A stretch of 64,000 bases of DNA from Hanleya hanleyi (taxonomy: Eukaryota > Mollusca > Polyplacophora > Lepidopleurida > Hanleyidae): contig JAVTVY010017527.1 in the NCBI GenBank assembly GCA_036873755.1, positions 1 through 64,000 of the forward strand, given 5' to 3'. This document shows, in pieces, positions 40,701 through 52,543 of this stretch (the first letter of the stretch is position 1; each line of letters begins with the position of its first letter). The notes under the pieces were generated by a model. It saw only the letters and a program-made list of their open reading frames with translations, did not search any database and had not been told where the DNA came from. A program made the translations under genes and the position numbers.

Positions 40701-41740
40701 GCTGAATATAAATTTATATTTAGCTCAACCAGGGACCATTCAATTCATTTTATGGTTCCTGGCCCAACCATTACTGTTCTGGGAATTTTCTTCTCTACTC
40801 TCTTGAAAAAGAGAGACTAGGGAACTTAACACTTTTAAAATATCCAGTGGACTTTCTGTTGAATATGGATTTCTACAACTATTCCTGTTGATTTAACTGT
40901 ATTTTTGTTCTTCTGGGAAGAGTATGAATTCTTCAAAGTAACTGTTTAGGTTGTACTGTATTCTGTTAAACATGATCAACACAGTGTGGATGTATCTGTA
41001 TTAAGGTATATCCTACTATGGAGGGGTTTAACTAATCCCAGAATAAAGATTATCTGTATTAAATCATGGTTAAACTAGCATTTAATGACCCCGGTATGTT
41101 ATGCTGCTGCCAATGATACACCTTCCCACCTGGGTTGAACCAAACTAAAGGACTAGATTATTATGTAATATTCATTCAGTCTTCGAGGGTATACTTGGTG
41201 TTTGTGTATGGGGGCTTAGTCATGTTTATGGGGGGATTAGTTCAGTTGGCAATTATTAGATTTTGCCATTCTTATCTCCGTGCCCAGATGAAAATATGCT
41301 CGAACAAAATAATCTCAAAATAAATATCTCCCAGCAGGACCAGGTCCTGGAGGAGGTACATGGGGATGGGTTCACGTTCCCAAATTGTTGGTGTAACAGA
41401 AATAGGCCGGGGTTGAATTCAGTTGTTCTATCTGTAAAAATGTTGGTCCCCCTAAATCTGACAATTTTAGTGACAAAAGCGTGATTTTTTCACCAAAGGA
41501 TCCCCTAGGGTCACTTCCTTGAAAAATCGGTGGCTGAAAAAAAAATTCACAAGTGTGACGCCACAGTGACGTGTTTTTGACGTTTATAATTTAAATGTAT
41601 GCTAAAATACAGAATATCGTCAAAGTAAGGTTCCTGAACTAAACCACCACGACTTTTCCAACTGTAACAAGCTGTGTACTCAGCAAATGTAATTAAGAGT
41701 TCAAAATAGTAACATTTTTCAGACTGTATGGTAAAAAAGA
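40701..41740. other. Non-coding, nothing recognised
   Basis: AT-rich sequence with no supported gene. Confidence 0.4.
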
Positions 41741-41979
41741 GGAAACGAGGGTATAGAAATCAGAAATTTTGGGGGTGCGTGGGGCGTGTTGCGTCGTGTG
41801 AGGTGTCAAACTGAAGCTCTCGTGGTGTAGACCACAACTTGAGGGATGTTCATGTAATCTGTGACGTCATTGGTGACGTCATCAATAGAAGTAGTACCCA
41901 AAGTGGGCATTTTGGGGGTGTGAAGGAAAGTGTTTGGGGTAGAGATGGACCCTTCTTGTCTTTATTGCACCATGTAAGC

Positions 41980-42148
41980 GTCCTGGCTGTGTCTTGTGCG
42001 CCGTCCTCCGTGTTTTATAGGGTGGATGGAGGGTGTCTGGTTCCATGCTGCTTCAAAGATTTCTTCTTTGAAGTAGCAGGATATAGCTGAAATATTGTTG
42101 AAAGCGACGTTAAATTCTATTCACTCACTCACTCACTCACTCATCCGT
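41980..42148 (+). mobile_element. SINE 3' part with (TCAC)n tail
   Basis: GCTGAAATATTG and GCGACGTTAAATTCTATTCA followed by six TCAC repeats, a gastropod-type SINE tail. The 5' end is not clear. Confidence 0.65.
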
Positions 42149-42194
42149 GGACCGAATGCGTCGTGTGAGGTGTCATCTTGTAGCAACACCAGCC

Positions 42195-42425
42195 AACTCC
42201 AAGCTTAACGCTTCAACGCCCTGGTGAAATAGCTCAGAAGCTCTGATTTTCTAGATATTCCATGGAATTGTCACTAATTCATCGAAATGCAGTGACTCCC
42301 GTCAACGCTCGTTATTACGCCTTAACGCACTATATGTACGCATTAACGCCCGTCTCAGCGCCTTAACGCCGGTCTCAACGACTTATCTTAACGCTCTATC
42401 CTAACGCCCTAACGCGCATAGATCA
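42195..42425. repeat. AACGC-rich degenerate repeat
   Basis: At least a dozen TTAACGC or related AACGC motifs at irregular spacing of 10-30 bp. It is non-coding. Confidence 0.6.
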
Positions 42426-42799
42426 GGGGCTAGTCGCTTTTGGCCTAAGCGTTGTCGGGCAGGCCAGGATACTTTAACGGAAGCATGTCCTGAAACACTT
42501 GTTTGCACATTTGGGGTGTAGTGAGTAAAGTGGTCATTATTGAGGTCCGCAGGGATATATTTGAGAGATTGAGGTTCTATATCTTATCCAAAGATAGAGT
42601 GTAGGGTGTCATCTTGAAGCTCTCGTGGTGTAGACGACGACTTGAGTGATTTCCATGTCATCTGCCACGTCATTGGTGATGTCATCAGTACGAGTGGTAG
42701 CAAAATTTTGATTAGTCGACCAATAAGTATGGACTGATAATCCTATATGTACAGACACCACCACCAGGCGTTGACGCCCGTCATCGCCCGGTGGTGATG

Positions 42800-42912
42800 G
42801 TAGCTCCCGTAGGGCGGAGCTCTTGGATCGGAGCTCTTGGAGCACGGAGCTCTTGGAACTCAGAGCTGTTGGAGTCTGAGCTTGGAGCTCTTGGAGCGCA
42901 GAGCTCAGAAGT
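42800..42912. repeat. GGAGCTCTTGGA minisatellite
   Basis: Seven imperfect units of 14-17 bp around GGAGCTCTTGGA. The short frame across it (minus strand) is repeat-derived. Confidence 0.75.
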
Positions 42913-44821
42913 GACGTTGTCCTACGCATGTACTGATACACTGTACGTAAACTGAGTGTGTGGTGAATAAAACATTATTTAGTCATTAAAAGGTCACGAC
43001 AGCTGATAGATTGAAGTAATTGAGTATGATGTATTAATATCACAAAATACAAGAGAAAGATAGCTGACAAAGTGAAGTAATTGAGAGTGATGTATTAACA
43101 TCACAAAATATAAGAGATAGATAGCTTGTCATTGTATCTCGGTAAAAAAAATGTGTTAAACTGATGAAAATGTCCAACAATAATTCCCAATTTTGTGGCC
43201 ATTTTGAACTCATCAAAGCTGGCCTCTCTGTAATATTGTCATGGTATATTTACTGAACATCAATATCATGTACCTTTCATGTAAAAATGTTCACCATATG
43301 AATAGAAATGGTTACAAAGGGTAAGCGGTTGGTTTAGGTCAACACATTTTACTCCCCCCCCCTTCCCCCCCCATTCCAAATTACAACATAAAACCCACCC
43401 CATGCAGAGTTCAGCTTGCAGCCATAGATTTTCTGGGTCAGGGGATCTCAGCGAAGATCATCACAAATGTTCCGCAGTTCTCAGGCTACGTACATTGTGA
43501 TTCTTCCGACGTACATTTTCCATTCTGAAAATCGACGGTTTTAGTTCATCGTGGCAGATGTCTGCATGTTAATGCCTGCATATATCGTCAAACATATGCA
43601 TATAAAAAATCCATCAAAAGACTCCCGATCGTCTTGTATCAAATAAAAAGGCGTCAAACTTTTTCGACATTCTTTTTACGCTGCTAAGTGGCTCAGTGGC
43701 TTGATGAAATTATATTCCATGCGCTCGCCTTTTTTTGAACTTGCAGTCAGTAGGGAGGATGGGAATGTCGTCAGTTTATCCCCCAGGTTTATAGATCTTC
43801 ATCACCCCTGCTGTTTTTGCACGGGAACTGCCTACTGACCTCAAGAGTGGGGGTGTGCGTCGTGTGGCTGAAGGGTCATAGGAAGCTCGGACTAGGACTG
43901 TCTTTAATCCAATTGACTGGAATTTCGTCGGCTAGTGGAAAAGATGTTATACACGACATGCATATGGAATGAGATCCATTTTATTTATTTTTTTCAATTA
44001 TATGATGATCCGGTTCTGCACCAACCCGTCAAAATATATCCGGAGATTTGCTGATTACATAGAAGCACGTTTTACAATGGGTGTATTCGAGGAAAAACCG
44101 TGACATAATATTTGAATGACCCCTGAAATTATACCCTTCATGATTTTTTTTTTTTTTTTTTTTTTTTTTCCAGTTAAGCCCTCGACTAACCACTGGGCAT
44201 TTATTTGCCATATAGCCACGAATTTATCAAACTTGGTTTTGCCCACGTGGCCGCGGACAAAACCGAAGAGTGCGCGACACCCATTTAAACATAAATGTAA
44301 TTGACTTCAGTAAAGTATACTTTCGGCTACTGATGCATGTTCAGGTCGATACGTTGTGTTACATTTGCGTTTTGATTTGCATGTACTTTCTTCTCTATTC
44401 TCCGCTAGTCTGCATAGAATATATACATTTCGGACACTTATGATATAAAAGTATTGAAGAGCGTTAGTATTGTAATAAATTTGTTACATAATTGTCACAA
44501 TATTAACGTCAACTATATCGATGTCGCCAACGTTAATTTTACATTGTATATATGCTAATATATGTTTTGATACTTTCTGCTTCTTTGTATTTGAACGCAC
44601 CTGTTAGGTATGAAAGATCATTTGTATCAATTATTGTATAATCATGATGGAAAGCGTTACAATTGTAACTTTAAAATGATAACAGATCTGCTACTCAATT
44701 AATAAAATGATAACATATTTGTTAGTCAATTGTTACAATATTGCCAGTCGATGTCAACTAGTACAAGATAGGACTAACGTATATAGAACGAACGCGAACA
44801 ATATAATATTCGGCTATTATG
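42913..44821. other. Non-coding with small repeats
   Basis: A roughly 62-bp unit is duplicated at 43012-43065 and 43074-43130 (AAGTAATTGAG to ATCACAAAATA). Poly-C runs lie near 43350-43370, a T26 run at 44144-44169 (possibly a minus-strand poly-A tail), and a match to 24.1 kb at 43605-43650. No gene is supported. Confidence 0.5.
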
Positions 44822-47500
44822 TTATAGAAAATTAAGAAATTTCTTTCTCAAACTCAATTCGTATTCCCATAACAGCTTGATGTTATGATAATTTCCATAT
44901 TTGTATTTACTAATGACCATTTTTGCTATCAGTATAATGTGATTAACCTCGTCAACCTGTAGAGTGCTAAGTGCATCATAATCAAGTTCTCTTATACCAA
45001 ATAAAATTATAGTTGGATTGAGCTTAATTCTAATTTGGATACGTGCCGCTATAGTATTTTCCACCTCTAACCAGAGGTCCTTGACTTGTTTACTGCAGAA
45101 GCCTCGGAGCACGATTGAAAGTGGGGGGGCTGAACTCTATATCGGCCATGTTAAATGCTGGACTGATGCTATCTAAGATAGGACTTTTTACATTGCAGTC
45201 TCAAAAAGTGGGGGGGGGGGCCCCCAGCTCCCCCCCCGTTCCGCGGCCCCTGCAATGTACAAAGAAATGTTTTCAATAAAATCTACTTCATTACATACAG
45301 AACATTTGTTAGTCTCGTGTTTTCCCATTTTGTGTAATAAAATACCAGTCGGATGTATATTGTGCAATATTTTCCACTGCAATACCCATAACCTCACTTC
45401 CTTACAACATTTGAAAGGAAGTTTAAAGAGTACTTCATCGATATCAATATCATATTTTCTCTTCCAAAACTGACTACCACATGGTACAACAGATTTTGTT
45501 GTTGCTCTTCGAAACTGTTTGGCACTCCAGCCCGTAGCATCCTCATCGAAAAAGTAAATACCTTTTCTTTCAGGCAAAGAACATATAATTGTTCCTCCAA
45601 ACCTTAGGTATAGCGACTTTCAAAGCGTTGTATTCGAAAATTCTCATAGGAGATCGTCCCACTTTACTAACGATCTGGTCAAAACTACACATTTTTTTGT
45701 TGTCAAAAACATCTTTCATTCTAGTTGTACCTTGTTTAACCCAGTCCTTGAAGTATAACGGTTTGTTATCATATAATATAAATTTATTATTAAATAGCAA
45801 CTGGTCTGAAATTTGTTCTGTGCTTATTTCCTTCGCGTCCTGATTATTACACCCCGAACTATCTAACCATATACCTAGAGCATGTTTCCAAATGGACGAT
45901 TTTATCAATTCATATCCAACAAAATGTTTACACTTAACCGAACTACTAAATACAGAACAACCTTTTCCAAATTTATTGAAAAAGTACAATGGAATGTTTT
46001 TCCAAAGATCGTACCCTGGACTGCAAATCTTAGTAACCCATTGCAAAATAAAAAATTTTGCATGTCCATCATATCTATCATTTTCAATCCTCCCTGGTGA
46101 TAGTCACCAGTCAGGACACTTCTTTTCACCTTTTCAAAAGCTTTTTTATTGTTAAACTTCTTCTTCCATATGAATCTATAAAAAATTTGATTGAGTTCTT
46201 TCAATACCCTATCTGGAATTGTAATGGAGTTCATCAGATATACAAATTGAGACAAGAGAAAAGTTTTGACTACCTGTATCTTTCCCATAATAGACAAATC
46301 ACGTTTGCTCCATTGTTTAATTATTCTTTTTACATTTTCCATACGACTGAGCCAGTTGCCTTCAATCTCAGCTGCTTTCGCTAAAGTACTGAATATAACC
46401 CCGAGAATTTTGATGTTTTTGTCCCATTTGATGTCGCCCAGTTTTTCGGTTCTATTTTTTGCACTTCCCACCCACATCGCATGAGTTTTATTAGGATTAA
46501 TGTTCAAACCTGAGAATTTCCCGAATTTATTAATCAGCTCGAGTGCTTCTTTTATGTCGTTTTCGTCTGAAAGAAATAAAGTAGTGTCGTCAGCATACTG
46601 CATAATTTTTAAAACGTTTTTCTCGCTATTGACGACGAGCGGAAGTTTTAACTCTTTCAAATTTGTATTACCTCTTATCTTAATCGCTAATAATTCTACA
46701 GCTAAAATGAGTGCCAGAGGAGAAAATGGACAACCCTGTCTTATTTCACTATTAATCTGAATAGATCGTGATAACCATCCACAATAATTTATCCTACTTT
46801 CCGTATCATGTGTTAGTACAGTTACCCATTTCAAGAAGCTTTCCCCAAATCCAAAACATGAAAATACTTTAATGAGAAATTCTTTGGAAATGCTATCAAA
46901 TGCCTTTCTGTAGTCTATTGCCAAAATAATTCCCGGCGAGTTAGGAGTATCCATATACTCAATAACATCGTCTATAGTCCTCAACAGCGTTGAGATATTT
47001 CTGCCTTTTAGAAAGCCCACTTGATTATTATGTATTAAGTTATCAATTACTAAATTGAGTCTCCTAGCTAGAACCTTCGCCAATATTTTATAATCTGTAT
47101 TTGTTAATGTTATTGGACGCCAGTCGCTCAAGTCATCCCTAGGAAGACCATTACCTTTATGCAAGAGGGTAATAATCCCTCGTTTTTGAGAGGAAGACAT
47201 TGTCTCTTTTTCGCCAGCTACATTGAATGATTCAACGATCATAAATTTGATTTTACTCCAGAAAAATTTATAAAATTCAGTAGTTAGCCCATCTGAACCT
47301 GGAGATGATCCATTCTTCATTTTAATTAGTGCTTCTCCGGCTTCTTGTACCAAGATGTCGCCGTCATGCACAGCTATTTCTCTCTGCCTCATCTAATTGT
47401 GGAATGTTCATCCCTTCCAAGAGGTTTTCAAAGTTTTCTTGCTCATTTTGACCCTTCATTATTATTATTCATCTTCAGATTATCTCCCATCAAAAGGGAA
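44822..47500 (-). pseudogene. L1-like LINE ORF2 (reverse transcriptase), broken
   Basis: The largest block (47392-46050) holds SSPGSDGLTTEFYKFFW, DWRPITLTNTDYKILAK, LAIDYRKAFDSI, RQGCPFSPLAL and the catalytic YADDTTLFL, i.e. RT fingers and palm of an L1/Tx1-like non-LTR element. Upstream coding (47393-47470) continues in another frame; the endonuclease is missing, so the copy is 5' truncated. Later blocks lie in two further frames (46046-45570 and 45577-45250), with breaks near 46045 and 45580. The zinc-knuckle-like CSVCNEVDF is cut by a 152-bp MITE, and coding resumes at 45112-44822 (VKDLWLEVENTI and later). The enzyme would reverse-transcribe its own RNA at the nicked target. Confidence 0.92.
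45098..45249. mobile_element. Small MITE inserted in LINE ORF2
   Basis: Flanked by CTGCA on both sides (45093-45097 and 45250-45254). The ends are G/C-rich (CCGCGGCCC on the right) with a run of eleven to twelve G followed by C. It has no coding capacity. Its removal restores the order of the LINE zinc-knuckle region. Confidence 0.65.
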
Positions 47501-48394
47501 AAAGAAAAAAAACGATACATACCGGTATACTTGTTTTCACTCTGCCCTGCACCAACTGTTTCATCTGAGTACCAAGTAACCTGTAAATTAATTGTAATAT
47601 CTTAAGATCTAAATTACAATTTCCTGCAGTGACACTTATTTCAAACAGATAACTGATATGCAAGCTGAATTCACATTCACAGGCAGAACCAAACTTGGGG
47701 CGGGCGGCGATGATAAACGAAATAGTTATTTTAATGGTAAAATAACTACCGCCCTTCAAGGTAAGATTCACAATAGTACAATTATCCCCCCCCACCCACC
47801 CACAAAAAAACAAGAACAAAACAACAAGAATACTACAACAGCAGTAGATTTACTCGTGGAAAATAATTAAAACTATTGTCAAGATACTGGAACTTTAACA
47901 AAGTCTAGTGATAATCTAGTTCTTTATACTTGGCTCAATTTCAATACACAGTGACTGCAAACCAATGTCACTAACATGACGGGCTTCCAAAAACGAACAA
48001 CAACAATGTGTTCTGTTTACTGGGCTAGTTTGAGATAATAGTAAGATGGTACAAAACTTAATACTGAAGGGATCCGGTCCGTGCAGTAATGTTAAAACCA
48101 TAAAAGTGTCTGAATCCTGATTATCTCCCTTGAATCAAAACACACAGTAGTCTACAGTTGTCGAGTTGTGACGTTGCGTCACAAGAGTGACGTCCCTTCG
48201 TGTTGCCGACCCGTCGGCAGACGAAACGGTGGGAAAGTTCACTTGCAACGGCATGGACTAAAGTAAATTGATTTAAAATTTGAAGAAATACATTTTAATT
48301 CGGAATCATTTGAACCCCTTGAGATAGAAGATGAAGGTATGCATATTCTCTATAGTCAATACATAGAATATGCCCCACTGTTTGATCCGCCGAC
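47501..48394. other. Non-coding; arm of a short inverted repeat
   Basis: No gene seen. TCGAGTTGTGACGTTGCGTC at about 48165-48184 is repeated in inverted form at about 48400-48424, beside the tandem-repeat element that follows. Confidence 0.5.
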
Positions 48395-49116
48395 TCTTGT
48401 GATGCAACGTCACAACTCGAGAATACCGTATTAATTTGAAGCGTAACTTGAATTTTCGAATCGGACCAAAAAAAAGTTACTTGCACAACTAGGCCCCATG
48501 TGGGACCTGTGTACCAAATTTCAAGAAAGATCCATGAAGTAGTTCCTGAGAATTCACGATAACAATGTTTCAAGGGGAAATTCAAGTTCGCCACCTGGCG
48601 GCCATATAGGATATTCGAATTGGACCAAAAAAGGTATATTGCACAACTGGACCACAAGGGGGACCTGTGCATCAAATTGAGAAAGATTCACGCAGTACTT
48701 CCCGAAAAATCACGATAACAAAGTTTAATAGGGAAATTCAAGATGACCGCCTGGTGGCCATATTGAATTTTAGAATCGGACGGCAAAAGGTATCTTGCAC
48801 AACTAGACCCCAAGGGGAACCGGTGTACCAAATTCGAGAAAGATCCATGCAGTAGTTCCTGAGAAATCGCGATAACAATGTTTCATGGAGAAATCCAAGA
48901 TGGCCGCCTTGTGGCCATATTGGATTTTCGAATCGGACCAGAAAAGGTATCTTGCACGACTAGATCCCAAGGGGAACCTGTGTAGCAAATTAGAGAAAGA
49001 TCCGTGCAGTAGTTCCTGAGAAATCGCGATAACAAGAATTGTTTACGGACGGGCTGACAACGGACGGACGGACGAAAAGTTATTTGAACAGCCCACCATC
49101 TGGTGATGGTGGGCTA
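48395..49116. mobile_element. Helentron-like non-autonomous element with 157-bp tandem repeats
   Basis: Four imperfect units of 156-159 bp start at about 48457, 48616, 48772 and 48929 (each begins GAATCGGACC or a close variant). A GGACGGACGGACG tract follows, and then a perfect stem-loop AGCCCACCATC-TGGT-GATGGTGGGCT ending in CTAA at about 49088-49116. A minisatellite core followed by a terminal hairpin and a CTRR-like end is typical of Helitron/Helentron-derived elements. This is an inference; no Rep or helicase is present. Confidence 0.7.
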
Positions 49117-50339
49117 AATGCTTTCTAACTGCAACTTTCCCTATACAAAAACGATCTGTCTCTCTCACAGTCTGTTACTGTACAGACTGTCCAACGACGC
49201 AGTTGAATTAAAGGGAAGTCACCTTACAAATCGCAAGCAACCAGTCAAACTACGTGTTTTTTCAGCTCCTGGTCTGAGATTAAACCAGAGGACCAAGGGT
49301 CCTGAGGCAGTCGCTAATGAGGTGGCTATATTAATGCTATATCTAAGTGATAGCAAGAAGTTTTTCCGTTTACTATTGTTGTACTCTTGCATATCGCTCC
49401 AATTCTCCGAAAAGAGCCAAATTTCACATGTACAGTGATGGATTGTGAAACATGTATAACAATGTGTTTCAGTTGGAGGTACCAGACGGAGAGGGTATAT
49501 AGATCTGTATTATTCGCTAATTACACACGACGCATTCTTATGGTCTCCATCATGACTGGTGTACAATGCAGATATGGTAGGAAGGCTACCAAATAGCCTT
49601 GATACAAAATGTTATGTAAATTGTGCTTTGTCCACGATTATACATCCGTTCAGTACATGCTTGCAAGCAGAAAAGTAAGCAATTACCAGGGAACTGAGCA
49701 CTTTCTTGGTGATAGTCCGCTAATATTACATAAGATGGTCGACCATGCACATTATTGAAGAATGGACCAGGATTTTCCTGTTTATACTTGGTGTAAGAAC
49801 GCACAAGACAAAGCCTACAATAGCCTGTCTGAGCTCAACAATGCATCTAGACGTGACCCTTTTCAGCTGCACAAAAGCCTCAACAAAAGCCTCAACAATG
49901 TATCGACCGATTTTTCTCAACATCAGTCTCCAGCACTAATAATCGCTGTTGGCCATATTGTTCGAAATCTGTGTATTTGGGAAATATATTGCTTGTGAAT
50001 CTTGTTGGTGCATGGAAATGTAGATTGAGTGGATTGTGAATATTTGCAGACTGCAACCTAATGCAAAGGAATAACAAAAAGAAGAAGGTGTAGTGCCTAA
50101 CCATTGTCATTTTGAGTGTCCTGATGAATGAATTTCTAAAGTGAACTCCCTTTTTGTACAGCATGAAGATAAAGACGGGGGTACAAAAATTCTATGTTGC
50201 ATACAATCGATATTGGTACCCATCATTCACGATATTGTACCAAATTACAAAATGTCAGGTCGAGAACAATTGAATTGTCACCCAAGCTATGATTTCCACA
50301 TTCAAAAAGATCAATCTCCAAGATATCAAATATCAACAA
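49117..50339. other. Non-coding, nothing recognised
   Basis: No supported gene or RNA. Short open frames on both strands here lack any family resemblance. Confidence 0.4.
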
Positions 50340-50650
50340 TTTAATGTCCCAAGATATCAAATGCTAACGGCTTAAGATACCAGATGTCAAGAGTCTGAAT
50401 TAAAAAACAATGAAGGAGATATGAACAAGTGTCAATAGTTCAAATCTCCAAGATAGTCAGCTCCAACACGATTGTTCCAGCACTGCTAGTGGCTTTGTAA
50501 TAAGATATCTAATCTCCACAGTTCTATCTCCAAAGTTTAATCTCCAAGTGTCAAAATATTCAACTCCAAGTCTCAATCTCCACGATATCAAAATAGGTCA
50601 ATCTCCATGATATCAGGCTAGCTGATCTTCGAGTGACTACATGAATATAT
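50340..50650. repeat. Degenerate CTCCAAGATATCAA repeat
   Basis: About a dozen irregular copies of CTCCAAGATATCAA and its parts (AATCTCCA, AAGATATCA), beginning near 50318. It is AT-rich and non-coding. Confidence 0.6.
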
Positions 50651-51384
50651 AACTGTCCAAGATATCATAAACTGTGTTTCCCATCGTCTAGCAGAAAAAA
50701 AAATTATGTCAGGTTTTGGATATTATCCGACTTCTGAAATATGAGAATCAAAATTTAGTAAAGTTATCGTTATGAATTACTCAATATGCTGATTGATAAC
50801 AGAAACAATTGTGTTAAAATATATACGAACAGAAATCATTGACATAGCATGAGCAGCAAACGTAGATAAGGTTACGTCAATATACGGCCCATACTGTGTG
50901 TGTTGTCTTTGCTAGGTCTTTGGATTATGGACGCGGATATTCTCTAATGGACGACGGCTGAATTATGAATGACGGACTAGACGCTTGTAATTGTCACCGA
51001 CTGTTCAGCTGTTGTTGTTGTCACAGAATTGTGAAAGAATCATAAATGACAGAACGCACTCTTATCGTTTCACCAGAATAGTCTACCCCCAGGAGAACAC
51101 GGAATATGATACTCTCAGCGATATCCCGCAGCGATTTACTCTTTTGTCCGTGTTTCTGTCTGAATCCCTCGATCATATATGCCGGTGGTTATGCCCACGG
51201 GTGCCCACATCTAATAAGTTTCAAAATGTCCGCTCTAAGAAAGTAGTACCTTATAGTGGTTCTTATTAGATACATGCGCCCCTTTCGTTGCCTTTCGTTT
51301 TACTATGTATAGCCCTATATGGAACACCAACCAGATAATAATCGACCTCTGACTAGTCAGAATACACTAGGATATGGAATGTAT
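50651..51384. other. Non-coding, nothing recognised
   Basis: No supported gene. Confidence 0.4.
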
Positions 51385-51850
51385 GGTGTTCCATTTCGGC
51401 CATTTTTGCGTCGCGCGTCGCAGGCGACGGGAAGAGCGACGTCGCCCACGACGTCGCCCGCGACGTCGCCCTTCCCGTCGCCCTTCCCGTCGCGTTCTTA
51501 TAATGTTAAGAGATAGAACGCGACGCGACGTCGCCCTTTTTAAACGCGACGTCGCCCACGACGTCGCGGGCGACGTCGCCCTTCCCGTCGCGCGTCGCGC
51601 GTCGCTTTAATCAACACGACGCGATGGGCGACGTCGCCCACGACGTCGTCCACGACGTCGCTCGCGACGTCGCCCATCCCGTCGCGTTCTTATAATGTTA
51701 AGAGATAGAACGCGACGCGACGTCGCCCTTTTCAAACGCGACGTCGCCCACGACGTCGCGGGCGACGTCGCCCTTCCCGTCGCGCGTCGCGCGTCGCCTT
51801 CCGGTATTATAGGACAAAATCGATCTGCGCATGCTTAGGGAGCAGCTTTT
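51385..51850. repeat. Solo arm of the GACGTCGC foldback family
   Basis: Begins GGTGTTCCATTTCGGCC, a near match to the foldback element tips at 15.44 and 17.43 kb, and ends with GCGCATGCTTAGGGAGCA, similar to the inner end of the 15.9-kb arm. In between are GACGTCGCCCACGACGTCGC-type units and two copies of a TAATGTTAAGAGATAGAACG block. No opposite arm is seen nearby, so this is a single arm or a diverged member. Confidence 0.75.
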
Positions 51851-52543
51851 GCGATGTGGATCGTATGGCGAGGCCGTCATTTCATGAATGATCTCTGCCA
51901 CTATCGATGAAGAAAATGTCGGCGTAAATGAATAATGCTTATCCTGCATTATCGTATAGCTTTTAAACGGTGTTAAATATTAGTCCATGCTTGGAATGAT
52001 GCCTGTTATGAAATTATCTCTCGGAAAGTCTGTAACTCGCTGTGTTGTACTATACACATTATATTTTGGCTTCCAATAGATATGCGCAACCCCTATATCC
52101 GTACACGAGTGAATGTGTGTGTGGCTTTTATATGTGCTTTTATGTGTTTGTGTGTTTTCGTTTTTCAGATATCCTTACAGTATACCTCCTTATGTTACTA
52201 CATTGACCAGGGCGTTGAAAATATCCTTTTATTTACTGCTGTCCAACACTGTATACCGGTACTCAACCTGTCACGTCCCGACAGATTGTAGTAGATCTTT
52301 TAGCTTTCAATTTAGCAGAGAGAGATAGTCCTATAGCTCTCAAAAAGAAGAAAAAAAGAAAGAAATTATGATGGAATTGAAGTCATTTTACTGTGAGAAT
52401 TATGTTCTCTCTATTCTTTCTAACAATTGATTGAAGAATATTAGTTTTTCTGCACTCTTCGAATTATCCGGCATTTCCACGATCGTACAATTGAACTTCA
52501 AATATAAGACGAGTTCTTGGAGTTCGGGTAAGTTGCTCTTAAC
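51851..52543. repeat. Inverted duplication of the bHLH 5' flank, left arm
   Basis: About 693 bp, reverse complement of 54529-55222 at roughly 88 percent identity by eye. Landmarks include GCGATGTGGATCGTATGGCG, CATTATCGTATAGC and GAGTTCTTGGAGTTCG. The foldback arm at 51385-51850 abuts its outer end. Confidence 0.88.

Larger units (their letters stand above)
41740..42720. repeat. Diverged Polinton-TIR-like repeat fragments
   Basis: Segments 41750-41960 and 42595-42705 carry GTCGTGTGAGGTGTCAAACTGAAGCTCTCGTG- and GACGTCATTGGTGACGTCATC-type blocks similar in layout to the units of the Polinton TIRs. They are interrupted by a SINE tail and an AACGC-rich stretch. They look like remnants of an older or different Polinton family. 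There is no coding capacity. Confidence 0.55.
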
